A stretch of 64,000 nucleotides of DNA from Antedon mediterranea (lineage: Eukaryota > Echinodermata > Crinoidea > Comatulida > Antedonidae). Below the pieces are notes generated by a model that worked only from the letters and a program-made list of their open reading frames with translations, was not told the origin of the DNA and ran no database searches. Positions 45,047 to 56,918 of this stretch are shown here, in pieces. Where the stretch lies: the NCBI RefSeq assembly GCF_964355755.1, contig NC_092674.1, forward strand, positions 26,462,001 to 26,526,000, given 5' to 3'. Within the stretch, counting starts at the first letter, position 1; each line of letters begins with the position of its first letter. The position numbers were made by a program, and so were the translations under genes.

Positions 45047-48000
45047 ATCAAATTGAAGATAGGTTTATCAAACGTTTGTATTTCCTGCTTTTTTGAATTG
45101 ATTTCCGTGATATTGAGGATCAGAGAACTTGGCAGTGAACTGCTACCACTACCACATGATGTAACAAGAAATACTGTGCAATAGTACATTTTAATAGTGA
45201 CTATATTGCATCATATATTTTTAGTTTTATTAGGTCTTATCTTGTTTTCTCCTTTATGCAATAGTACATTTTAATAGTTTAGTGACTATTGCATCATATA
45301 TTTTTAGTTTTATTAGGTCTTATCTTGTTTTGTCCTTTGTGCAATAGTACATTTTAATAGTTTAGTGACTATTGCATCATATATTTTTAGTTTTATTAGG
45401 TCTTATCTTGTTTTCTCCTTTGTGCAATAGTACATTTTAATAGTTTAGTGACTATTGCATAATATATTTGTAGTTCTGTCAGGTCTTATCTTCCTTTGTG
45501 CAATAGTGCATTTTTTTAGGATACTTAAGTGGCTATTGCATTATATTTTGTAGTTCTATTAGGTATTATCTTGTTTTCTCCCTGTTCAATAGTTTGTTTT
45601 TTTTTCTTTGGGATACTTAAGTGGCTATATTGCATACAGGCCTTTTCCTTTTTGGCCATTCTCAAGAAACAATATTAAGTTAATTATACATTAAATGAAG
45701 AGGGAGGGAACTACCATGAACACATAGATGCTGAAATACTAACGTAAAACGGTGCAAACATCTTGCCCTAAAATGAACTCGAAATAAAAGAAATTTCTCC
45801 CCAATATATTAAGGACTAGAACAAAAAATAAATCCATATTTTTATTCTATAAGGCCTACGGAGTTTAAAAGAAAAAAAAATGAATTTTGGCAAATGGTTT
45901 GGTGATTATTGTCACGTAGGTCTATATATTTAAAACTTTATTGTAAGCCTACGTGATATGATCGTTGTTTCCAGATCGTTGTCAAAATCAATCAATCGAA
46001 TAACATGTACAAATCGAACTATAATTCAAACCAACCTACCCAAACCGACGCGTGTATTTACGACCAAACCGGGCTGCAATGCGGATTTTCGATAACACAA
46101 GGAAGTAGACCCAATAATATAATAATATAACAATAAGGAAACCATAAGGTTGAGATTCCAAGGCAAGGCGATTACCGGTATAATTAAAACTCTATTCCTC
46201 GTGTTATACAGTAATTATATTGATAAAGATAACGTATTGGTTACATTGTTTTCCCTACGGAATATAACTTAGTGCTTCCTAAGGGAAAATAGCTCCCAGT
46301 CCCCAATGTCGTTGGAGCGTTCCGGTGTAGGCCTACTTAAAATCGTGCAATCGGCCTAATCACCACATATAAAAATAGATTTATAAAATAAATACATTAA
46401 AGTTATTTTTTATTTATATCACTAGGCCTATTTAGTTTTACAATATTTTAGATTATAGGTGGATTTGCCTCTGCGGCTGTATTGGGATATCTTGTGTATA
46501 GATTATCATTTATAAAGTAGATAATATAAATTGTTGAAGCTGAAGCAAGGAAATTAACTTTTCAAACATACCACTGGTACAGTTAATTGATTGGCAAAAC
46601 TATAGTATGAAGTGAGCCCTCTATAACATCAATTTAACTACGTGTTAGTTCGGTTTCAGAGCCATAATTATACAGGATATATAATATGGCTCTGTTCTGT
46701 TTAATTGTAGTGAGCCCTCTATAGTTCTGTTTCCAAAACTTTTTCTCGAAAATATTGGCGCCCACAATTTACTTTAATTTCCAATCAATTTTACAAACGA
46801 ATTCCGAGCACTTCAAATATAAACCTGACAGTTGTTCCTCATAGCTATTTACAGCACATATAGACTAGGTACTTTCCCAAAATTATTTAATAGCTTATTG
46901 TTCTGTTCGTTAATTTTAATAACCTTCATATAAGTGGTGTAGATAAAAGAAAAGAGTTGCATAACAAGATCGTTTTTGGCAACTGTTACTTTGTTCCAGG
47001 GTATTCGGTATCAAAGTAAGCCTATATTTAGTCTTGAACGTGCATGTATGGTCACCTCGTGTTTCCTCTGATCTTGAGTCCTTAACTGGACCTTATATTT
47101 AGGGCAGGTTAAGAAATGCAGCGTATTTCAAAATTGTTTTACTTTGAATGTATTAATGTTAACGTCCCCCGGATGTTCAGGCTTACATTCTTGGCTTTGC
47201 GTGACCAGAACGTTGAAAACTATGGGTTCTTAGCCTACGTTTTCCCATACCGTTAACGGAAGTGAGTCCGGCAAAAGTACCACATAGTTCCCCATCCAAG
47301 CCACAGTACGTGAATTTGTCCTTCCCGGATTGACATCTCTATGTATTGTTCAACTTTATGTGCTTAGTTGCTTAAGATAATTCCCGAACAATTTTGCCTC
47401 GTTCAAGTCCCATTATATATGGAGGCAACATCGGATATGCATGGGCCGGGTATGAATGATTGAAACATTAAAACAATAACATTTTCTTTAAGCAATCTTC
47501 AGTAAGCTGAAAAGTTTAATATATTGTTAAAGATCCGTTGGTGCAGTTAGGCTATTTGAAATTTTAGCAATTTATAAATTGTAAGGTTTTAGGAACATTC
47601 TAATGGTTTGAATCCTTTTAAAGCTGTTTTAAACTATTCTAATCTCCTGAATCCTATTCAATTTTAATACCTTGTCATTTTTACACCGTGTTTCATAACT
47701 TATATTTTTTTTGTGCAATTATGTGTGTGTACATAATATATTATATTTTATATCTATTTATTATTTTACTAATAATTGTCAATTTTCAAGAAGAATTTCT
47801 GTTGTTATTTTATGATGATGATGGACAAATAAAGCATTTCAGTATTCAGTATTCAGTAAGTTATAAATTAGGAGTAGCAGCCGCGCGCGAATATACGAAT
47901 TTGTCAGAGAGGTCCTGAACAGTGTGTGTACATTGTATAGGCTGCACGCTGTGTGGGCAAGTTCTTGGTGATCCAAAATAACGTCTGAACCGCGTGTACA

Positions 48001-48602
48001 GTATAGGCATGCACACTGTGCAAGGTGTTTAGGTTTATTCTGATGGTTGTTCAAAATGTGCAAAACAATGTACAGATTAAAAAAGAAATTGATATTAAAC
48101 CTTTTTTATGATTTCGAGGAGTAGGGTTTAATGTTTTATACATCCGGCTGCCTTCGTTAGATATCTCAACTTCCATTACCACTTGGCAGGATATTTGTTT
48201 TATGGAAATCCTCTGGATTTCCTGAATGGAAACAGAACTTCCTGTGGGAAGTACAAAATAATCCGTTGGCATTCCATAAACAGCTTTGAGGTTCATTAGT
48301 AGATACCACCTCCATAGAATAAATGTTTGTTTTATTTTTTTTAAATAGGTTTATTATAATGCACTGGTAGGCCTCTAAAAAAGATAAAGGACTTCCAACA
48401 TTTTTTCTATTTTCGATAATAATCTTTTATAGCTATATGATGCTTAGCAAGTTTATTATTATTTAGATAATGTGGCATTATACAGGTATTTTATCAATGT
48501 TATCTTGCACATATTATACACATATTCCTATCTCCATTCCGATACTAGGCCTACCGCACTTGTATTGTAAACTTTTTTAGAAGGCCTACACTGTGTGTGC
48601 TA
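45047..48602. other. spacer upstream of the SVEP1-like gene
   Basis: AT-rich, with a minisatellite at 45177-45640 and no coding region I can support. It probably includes the promoter of the SVEP1-like gene near 45050-45200. A short direct repeat agtgagccctctata occurs near 46611 and 46710. Confidence 0.5.
45177..45640. repeat. about 83 bp minisatellite, five to six units
   Basis: Units begin tgcaatagtacattttaata and contain gtgactattgcatcatatat and attaggtcttatcttgtttt. The first copies are nearly identical and later ones shorten and diverge. Each unit contains a small inverted pair, gcaatagt/actattgc. Confidence 0.9.
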
Positions 48603-49371
48603 TAGCAGGGTTGCTAACTTCCATTTTTTATGAAGATTGTGCATTTTGTGACAAAAGCACCAATTTTGGCACAAACCTTCTTTAGGGTATATCTAACAAT
48701 CCTAGAAGGGGTGCCCAAAAATCGGAACAATTTAACGACGTCATTTGGACCACGCCCTTTTTTGAGTATTACGTAATTAGGTGAAAACTTAAATCTTAGT
48801 ATATACATACCAAGTTTGGTATCAAATTAAAACTCATGACATGTACATTGCAATACACACATAGCAAATATATGATTTCTCTTCAGACGGAATATATAGG
48901 TCAAATAATGTAATTTTCTGTCATATTGAAGGGAATTTCAATCAAAACGCGCCAATATTGGGCTATGTTATGAACATTGTAGTTATAAGAACAACAACAT
49001 TCATTTTTGTAATAGAACTACAGTACTAAAATATATTTATCCTGTATCAGTTACTTTCCTTTAACATAATATTAGGAACCACCGAAAAAAAGTATATAAA
49101 ACATATACTGTATCAAACTTGGCTCAATAATCACTGGACTAAGTAAACAGACAAAAGACCATTTGACTGACAATTATGGCGTTAGCATCCATAACAATAC
49201 ATGGAGGTGATTTTCAACTTTACTTTTATGAAATTATTTATCTGGAAACAAACACTTATAATGGTACAGAGTTGCTAGATGACGAACAAGTTCCACGGCA
49301 TGGGTAACAAAGACCAGTGCAAAAAAGACCTGCTGAACGGCACTTGCAGTTCCCTGAGCAATGCAGGCAAC
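48603..49371. repeat. left terminal inverted repeat of the CXC element
   Basis: Reverse complement of 51303-52045 with scattered differences and an extra 10-odd bases near the tip. On the minus strand it still encodes the CXC-motif end (CSGNCKCRSAG ... CYPCRGTC, 49256-49456), so the gene's last codons are present as an inverted copy at the element's left side. Confidence 0.88.
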
Positions 49372-49374
49372 CAA

Positions 49375-51408
49375 TTCCTCGATAATTGTTCAGAACTTCT
49401 GGTCTTGGATGCTCGAGATTGTGCCAATGAAAGTGCAGTAGTGACAGTTCGTACAATTCAGGATGTAGGTACTACCCAGTACAAACAATATTTCAAGGAA
49501 GTTATTCTCAACAGAAGTGTTGCAATTCAACAAGCCATCAAACAGAATAAGCTGCCGTTGTTCAACACACCATGGTCAAAATCAGTGTCCAAAACAAAGC
49601 AACAAGTTAAGAGTTTAAAAAGTGACTGCAGCCTATTCAGTCGACTGTATATTGCAAGTCAATCTAGTGATGGAGATTTGGAAGACATCTTCATGCATGA
49701 AAACCAGCCATGGCAACCCTCTGGCAGTAAATGGAAAGCTTCGACTACCAACTAAGAAGTCTGAGTTGCTACAGCATTTGGAGACTGAAGGCCAGCCTGA
49801 ACCTCTTACATATTTTGACGTAAAGGTGTTTGACAGAGCTGCTATTGTCCATGCCCTTTCCAGCACCCATGCATTTACATTTGATGACTACGGTGATAAG
49901 GTGAGTACATTTCTTTGCATTCAGGATTGTATCTATTGTTTAACCACCACATAATTGGTCACTTCTATATGCGGATCGTTATTCTTGTATCATTTGTATG
50001 ACAGGTCTTTCTACCGTGGACCAGACAGCAGCTGCAGAATAGTAACAGAATTGATATAGTGGGGGACACTTACAGAACAGATAGTCTTAAGCAGTCTACA
50101 GGAGAAAAAAGAGGAAAAGGGGTCAAGAGGAAAGTTGGGGGACAAACAAAGATTCCAGGGAATTTTCCAGAATTTCTGAAAGATCCAGTAAATAAAGAGG
50201 AGTTATTTAACTTTTTAACTACAAAGGTGTCTACCCATGATTACTCTGACTGCAAAGAAGTTTACATTACATCAGGTAAGTTTTATTATGATACATACTC
50301 ATTTATTTTGTTTGTAACCAAACGATTAAGTTACTTATACAGTTTCATACCAATAATTAATTAAAAAGGCATATTAAATTAGTAAGTAATTCTTGATATA
50401 TGTCCTGTAGGCGAGTCTGTTGTATGTTGACATCTACTCAACCTATGTCAATCTGCGACCATGAAGAGGCCGACTCCAGGATGTGCATTCACATTGATGA
50501 TGCCTTAAAGAAAGGTAGCAGGGTTATTTTGGTGCGTACAGTTGATACTGATGTCGTCGTTATCCTGGTTGGTATTTTCTGCAATCTAATAGCCTGTTAT
50601 CTTGGTACGTGTATCTGGGTCGCATTTGGCATGCGTAAGCACTTCCAATATTTTAATATAAATACCATCTGCCATAACCTAGGAGAGGATAAGTCAAGAG
50701 GGCTGCCAGTTTTTCATGCATTTACTGGGTCCGATACTACATCCCAGTTCTTCGGAAAATCAAAACACTCCGCATGGGAGACGTGGAACTCATTTCCAGC
50801 AGTCACAGAAGCCTTTCTTTTCATGGCACATCACCCTTTCAAATCTCTAGGAGTCAACTCATCTCAATTCCAGTTGCTAGATGAGTTTACATGTCATCTA
50901 TACGACAAGACAAGTACTTTAAGAAGTGTTACTAAGCTAAGACAAGATCTTTTTTCAAGAAAGGCACGGACAATGGACAACATTCCTCCTACACAGGTAA
51001 GGGGAGCTTCCATATAATTGTCAATTGTCGTTTAATAATTTATTATCAGATTCATGTTTTTCTTTCATTAAAAGGTAACACCAATCTTTAAATTGTTTAT
51101 TGCAGGATGCACTTTTACAGCATTCCAACAGATCCATATACCAAGCAAGCATTTGGACCACCAGTCTACAGCCACAGCAGAATGCTCCATCACCAGAAGA
51201 CTTTGGTTGGACTAAAACCGGCAGTACATGGACACCAGTCTGGACAATACTACCTGAAGCATCCAAGGCATGTAGGGAATTGCTAAAGTGTGGCTGCAAA
51301 AAGTTGCCTTTTTGCTCAGGGAACTGCAAGTGTCGTTCAGCAGTGCACTGGTCTTGTTACCCATGCCGTGGAACTTGTTCGTCATCTAGCAACTCTGTAC
51401 CATTATAA
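49375..51408 (+). pseudogene. CXC-motif protein of the mobile element (broken)
   Basis: Exons by splice sites: about 49375-49900, 50005-50275, 50411-50996 and 51105-51408. Family stretches read SDCSLFSRLYIASQ, HENQPWQP, GDTYRTDSLKQST, PGNFPEFLKDP, CDHEEADSRMCIHIDDAL, VRTVDTDVVVILVG, FHAFTGSDTTSQFFGK, DNIPPTQ, then a cysteine-rich CXC (tesmin/TSO1-like) end CGCKK...CSGNCKCRSA. There is a frame change near 49715 and another just after the third exon's acceptor (TGA in the expected frame), so the gene is dead. The acidic HEEAD and VDTDVVV stretches look like conserved active or metal-binding sites, but I do not know the reaction. Confidence 0.72.
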
Positions 51409-52045
51409 GCGTTTGTTTCCAGATAAATAATTTCATAAAAGTAAGGTTGATAATCACCTCCATGTATTGTTATGGTTGCTAACGCCATAATTGTCAGTCA
51501 AATGGTCTTTTGTCGGTTTACTAATAGTCCAGTGGTTATTGAGCCAAGTTTGATACAGTATATGTTTTATATACCTTTTTTCAGTGGTTCCTAATATTAT
51601 GTTAAAGGAAAGTAACTGGTACATGATAAATATACATTAGTACTATTACAAAAATGAATGTTGTTGTTCTTATAACTACAATGCTCATAACATAGCACAA
51701 TATTGGCACGTTTTGATTGAAATACCCTTCAATATGACAGAAAATTACATTATTTGACCTATATATTCCGTCTGAAGAGAAATCATATATTGTTTATGTG
51801 TGTATTGCAATGTACATGTCATGAGTTTTTATTTGATACCAAACTTGGTATGTATATACGAAGATTTAAGTTTTCACCTAATTACGTAATACTAAAAAAA
51901 GGGCGTGGTCCAAATGACGTCGTTAAATTGTTCCGATTTTTGGGCACCCCTTCTAGGATTGTTAGATATACCCTAAAGAAGGTTTGTGCCAAATTTGGTG
52001 CTTTTGTCACAAAGTGCACAAAAAAAGTGCTAAGTTACCCTGCTA
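51303..52045. repeat. right terminal inverted repeat of the CXC element
   Basis: Contains the last 35 codons of the CXC gene and its 3' flank. An incidental open frame at 51845-52095 is present on both arms and is probably a shadow of the repeat. Confidence 0.88.
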
Positions 52046-55000
52046 CTATTTTAAGACCTGAAAATATCAGTCTTATGAATAGCGCCCTCTATTAATATTT
52101 ACGTAAAACTGTGCCGAATCGTTCCGCTGCCGTTCGTACCTTCAAGAAAAATAAAGAGAAAGAGAGAATAATAATTGTGGTTCAACATCCTAACATTTGG
52201 TTTAATTGACTTTAGATTTCAAATTGAAGACAAACATAATAATTCGTTATTACTAAATGGTGTTTTTGACGTATATTCATTGCACGAATGACGTAATCGC
52301 TCTGCCGTTGACTTTTTGATTACGTAATAGATTTTGTTAATTGCAAATAGATGGGTTTAGTATTAATACTTGTTAGTTGTGAGATTATATAGAAAAGTCA
52401 CTCATGTTGTATTATTGTTATCCTAATATCCTTACACGTGCTGAGTTCTGACTTATTGCTAAAACCGGTATTTTTTTTTTCCAAGGCTCCGTGCAGGCAT
52501 CCTACTTTGCGTAAGCTTTTAAAAGCAAAATAAATGTCTTATGAATTGAAAACTGAACGAAAAGTAAATGGGACTTCAATTGATAACTGCTATATTTGAA
52601 TACTTACGTTTTAGTAGACATATTAGTGCGTCGAGTGCTAAGTGTGATCGTAAAAAAACAAGTAGATCTAAAAACGTACAGCCAAAGTATGGAAGATAAG
52701 ATTGTTTTGAAAATCGTCAAGTTATCAATGGTTCTTAAACGTTTGATGGAAACACGGATTTTATTTCAAGATGTTGACGATTTCAAGTATGCTATAAAAG
52801 AATCCATTATCGCGAATATGATATTCCGGCGCAAAAATTATGAATATTGTTCATATTTTGCGATGCTCAAATGTAATTTAGAGAGATAAACTCTCGTCCA
52901 ATCAGAACTGGGAATATTATCCCTCAGGCAGGTTGCTACTCAGCGATGCGTATTGTTACACAAAAATCCCGCTGAGTGAAGAGCACAGTATTTACATTGT
53001 GGTGGCTAACCAAAAGGATTTCATAGAAACTTAGCCTAGATGTTCAGCTTTTATCCGCTGAGTGATTGTAAGAAAACATCATGATGACTATTTCGACGGA
53101 AATGTAGTAATAGATGTGGATGTATTAGCTGCGTTGCTTCTTTTTATTGGATTCATAAACCAGGCCGGACCAGCAGGAGCATTATGTCATCGTTTGTACG
53201 AAGTTTTAGCCTGCGTGAGCGCCGATCCAAGTCGAGCACATGGGACCGGTTAATAAACAGAAACAGAAACAGACGGTTAATAGGTTTGTGCTTTTTATTA
53301 CGTTTTCATAATTCATTTAAAAAAAAAGAATAATAAAATAATAACCACAGATCTTCCAGAAGTTGTAGGTGACAATGGTGTTTATTATTGTTTACTTTGC
53401 GTCCGATTTCTAGACCAATTTAGGGTGACCTATTTTTTAAGGCAAATTAATTGGGTCATCGTCTGATTATACCTCCCTGGTCTGATGTACCCGAGTGACG
53501 TCACTTAGTAGTGTAGGGTATTGGCACAACCAATGTTAAACCTGATTTTGTTTTTTTGAAACTTAATTAAAACATGCTTAAAAGAAAGAATTTTAAAGAT
53601 ACAAACATTTAATTGAAAATACTTAATCGTGTGTATATACTGTATATAATAACTTTATAGGCCTGTAACATTATAGAGAAATGGTTGTACTTTCATTCAG
53701 TTTAGTTTTAAATAAATCTTAATTTATCTCGCATAAGAATTCCAAAACTATAATGCTCTTACCGTAATTGTGACTGTCATTTACACATCAAAACCAAGCC
53801 GATTACCAGTTCCTGTTCTCCTTTCAGTCGCGGCACGTTCAGCTACTCATTGAGGGGTGACTCGCGTCGTGCATCACTCACTATTAATGTTCTGGTTGGA
53901 CATCATTGATCTGTCAATGTTTTAATGTTGTTTTATAAGCTAAAACGAAGTGTTTTAAATTGCGTCAATAACATTTCTTAATCGTTCGTCTTGGGAACAT
54001 GGTTATCTGTACAGACTGTCAATGTAATCAAAACAAAGCTTACTTTAATACAAAATCCTTTTTTTTTATGTAACAGGACTTTCAAATATTATATTCTTAT
54101 TCATTCAAATTCATCTAGTTATATTATTCTCGACAAAAATATCTTCATTAATTAATGCCCCTCCCCAAACCACACTCCTTTCCTCTAAATCACAGTATCC
54201 TCCATCCCCTGGGGTGGTTATAAAATTTAGTTTTTAAACCATTCCCAATACAATTATGCTTAATTTGGTATGCCAGTACAATTCTAGATATGTAACTATC
54301 AACAATTTGTATAACAAATGAACAACCTCTCTCTCTCTGTCTTATAATAAAATATATTACAATAAATTGTATAAAGAAAACATTTTTTAAAGTCTGCCTC
54401 CAATTTTATTTGGTACATTTTTTACGATAAATAATTATTATTGATTATTTGCTGGTATTCAATTTAATGCTAAATAATTATGAATTTCACCTTGTTCATT
54501 AACCTACACTGAAATCTGCAACGCTAGACTTAATCAGTGTTTTAAAGAATAATTTTAATATTTAACACATCTTTTAAAAAGTAGTTGCCTGAAATATAAC
54601 CTTTGACCTTGAATATAATCAGGCTGGCAAGTACTTTATCCTGGATAATATGTTAAGCCATTTCATATACCACTATACCTGGCATACAAGGCTAAATCTG
54701 TGAATAACTAGTGTACAGGTTACCCTCCATTTAAAGACCATGTTTTAGAATTACTCGTGTTTAATCCCTATTTTTAAAAAATATTTCAAAATAAAGAAAA
54801 TTTTCATTTGGAAAAACTAATTATAGTTGAAATGCTAAATGGCAAACCTTGATCATAAAATTATCATTTAAATATAAACTATAAAGGTATATGACAGAGT
54901 TTTTATGATTACAATTCATTATGATATGATTAATAATTATGTTTTTGTCCTGAAATAGCATACAAAATGAAAGAAAACCAACATATTAAATAAGTTTATA

Positions 55001-56918
55001 ATAAAACATTTTCTTAAATAATAGTTAAGTGAATGCATGAATTACATGATTAAAAAAAATAAAAAAATTAATATTGTATCCTTGGATTACTTTGTTTTTA
55101 TTTGGAGTAGTTAATAAAAAAAAACATCATTCTAGTTTTATTTGTTTTGTTCAATTTCCAGGTAAAATAAACAGTACATATTGGGGAAAATATGGGAAAA
55201 ACATAAGAAGTATTTAATTCACAGAACTGTCAAGTTTGTCAAGTGACTTCTCAAACTATAAATAGATATATTTGATCTCTTTTTTAAAACAGAGAAAAAA
55301 AAACCTGAATTTAAATTACCAAATGCATAGTTATTAACATTCTAACAAAAACACAATTTTGAAACAAACATATTATTAGATGCAAATGTTATCATCATAA
55401 ATTCTAGTTCATCTCATTTCATAGTGATTACTTTAGCCATTAATGGCCTATGATAAGATTTGGTATGATCACTAGAGTAGCAAGCTACTGATCTATCACT
55501 TAATCCTTCACTTAATCCATTTCCTAAGCCATCCTTAATCCATTCAACACAGGACAGTCACATAAAGCCAGTAAATGCATGTTGCTGTGTAACTTGGCCA
55601 TAATGCATACAGGCAATGACAATTTCCAACTTACTCTTATCTGGAAAATTTATAATTTTAGTAGAAATAATGTATTTTTTAAACTTAAATTGATTCATGA
55701 AATTGATAGTTTTAGAATATGACAATTTATAGATTCTATAAAAGAATACTTCTTTAAAAAATAAGAATAAAATTGTTATTTTTGGGGTTTTTTCCCCCAA
55801 ACTGAGTGATCAATTTGTTAGGGTTAGGCCAAAAGTATCATTTCAAAATGGCAAATTTTTACCCTTTAATCGGGAAAAGAAAATCATTTTCACAAAACAA
55901 CAAAACATTTGTCTACAAATAATATTAAGCTGGTATTTTGTAAACATCCATACAGCAATTATTCATAAATAAAGCAGAATTTGTCCTCCCTCCAGCAATG
56001 CTGGTGGTATTGAATTGTTCACTGAACGGTGGAGAACCTTCGGTTTGGTTCAATTTTACTATTGATTTTAAGTTCGGCTTGAGTACATGCTTCATAAATT
56101 GAGTATAGATGACATTTGTTCTCTGTGCAGTGGTCCATGTGAATGTTAAAATGTTTCATATTTATGCTATAATGTTTATTTATTAAAAATTTTTTTTTTA
56201 AACCAACTTATTGAACTTTGCATTTAATCTTTTGGTAAATTTTTTGTTTAAATGTTATAAATGTTTCAAAATATTCTTCTTTAAATATCCTTAATACAAA
56301 AAAATATAAATTTTTGTTAAACATAACAGTAATCCTGTATTAAAAGCACCAACATATGTCTCTCCCAATTGTCAGAATTAAAAAACGACTTTGTGGTTGT
56401 ATCATACAGTATAGTAAGTAGGCTACACAGACAATTGTAAAGTGTGTGTAAAACAATGTCATGTAGTCACTTAATATTTGCCGGGTTTCACCAATCTCCA
56501 ACTGCCGTACTGTCGCCCTCGACTTATCGCAAACAATGTACTCTCCTAGATGGTCCTGTTTTACAGCGTTACTTAAAGTATGTACATACAATATTTACAC
56601 AAAAGAAGTTACCCACAGTACTAAACATACTTTAAGCTCATCTTGAGTAAGATTCCAACCCTGGATCTACATACCAAACTTTTCAAAATGATAGTTGAAC
56701 CCCATACTTGAACACTCCCTGCAAAGGTTGGTGCCACAGCATTCAATATTAAACAAACTTTCTAATCAAATTGACCCAGATATTATCAGTAATCGTATTT
56801 ACTTGGGATCGTTACTGTTTATAGGTCAAGCTTAACAGAGACATTTTTTAGTTTGTTCACGTATTTAGCGAATATTTATATACCTGAATTCAATGTATAT
56901 AACTGGTCGGACGTCAGA
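52046..56918. other. AT-rich spacer
   Basis: Nearly 5 kb with no gene, RNA or structured repeat that I can support. Open frames at 52596-52889 and 53062-53253 have no recognisable domains or convincing splice context. A small ctctctct microsatellite lies near 54330. Confidence 0.5.

Larger units (their letters stand above)
48603..52045 (+). mobile_element. long-TIR mobile element carrying a CXC-motif gene
   Basis: A 3443-base element bounded by inverted repeats of about 769 (48603-49371) and 743 (51303-52045) bases with termini tagcaggg...ccctgcta. The bases CTA flank it on both sides, a possible 3 bp target duplication. Between the repeats is one broken multi-exon gene on the plus strand. 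That gene belongs to a family I recognise as repeated in many copies in cnidarian, echinoderm and fish genomes, without an assigned enzyme. No DDE transposase or reverse transcriptase is seen. Mobility is inferred from the inverted repeats and the multi-copy nature of the family. Confidence 0.75.

Noticed and set aside
51754-52095. Open frame repeated at 48614-48808 on the other strand as a gene
   Set aside because: It is open on both terminal inverted repeats, lies beyond the CXC gene's stop, and shows no family resemblance. More likely non-coding TIR sequence.
52596-52889. 97-codon open frame rich in Lys, Val and Ile
   Set aside because: AT-rich, low complexity, no domain, no splice sites in matching phase.
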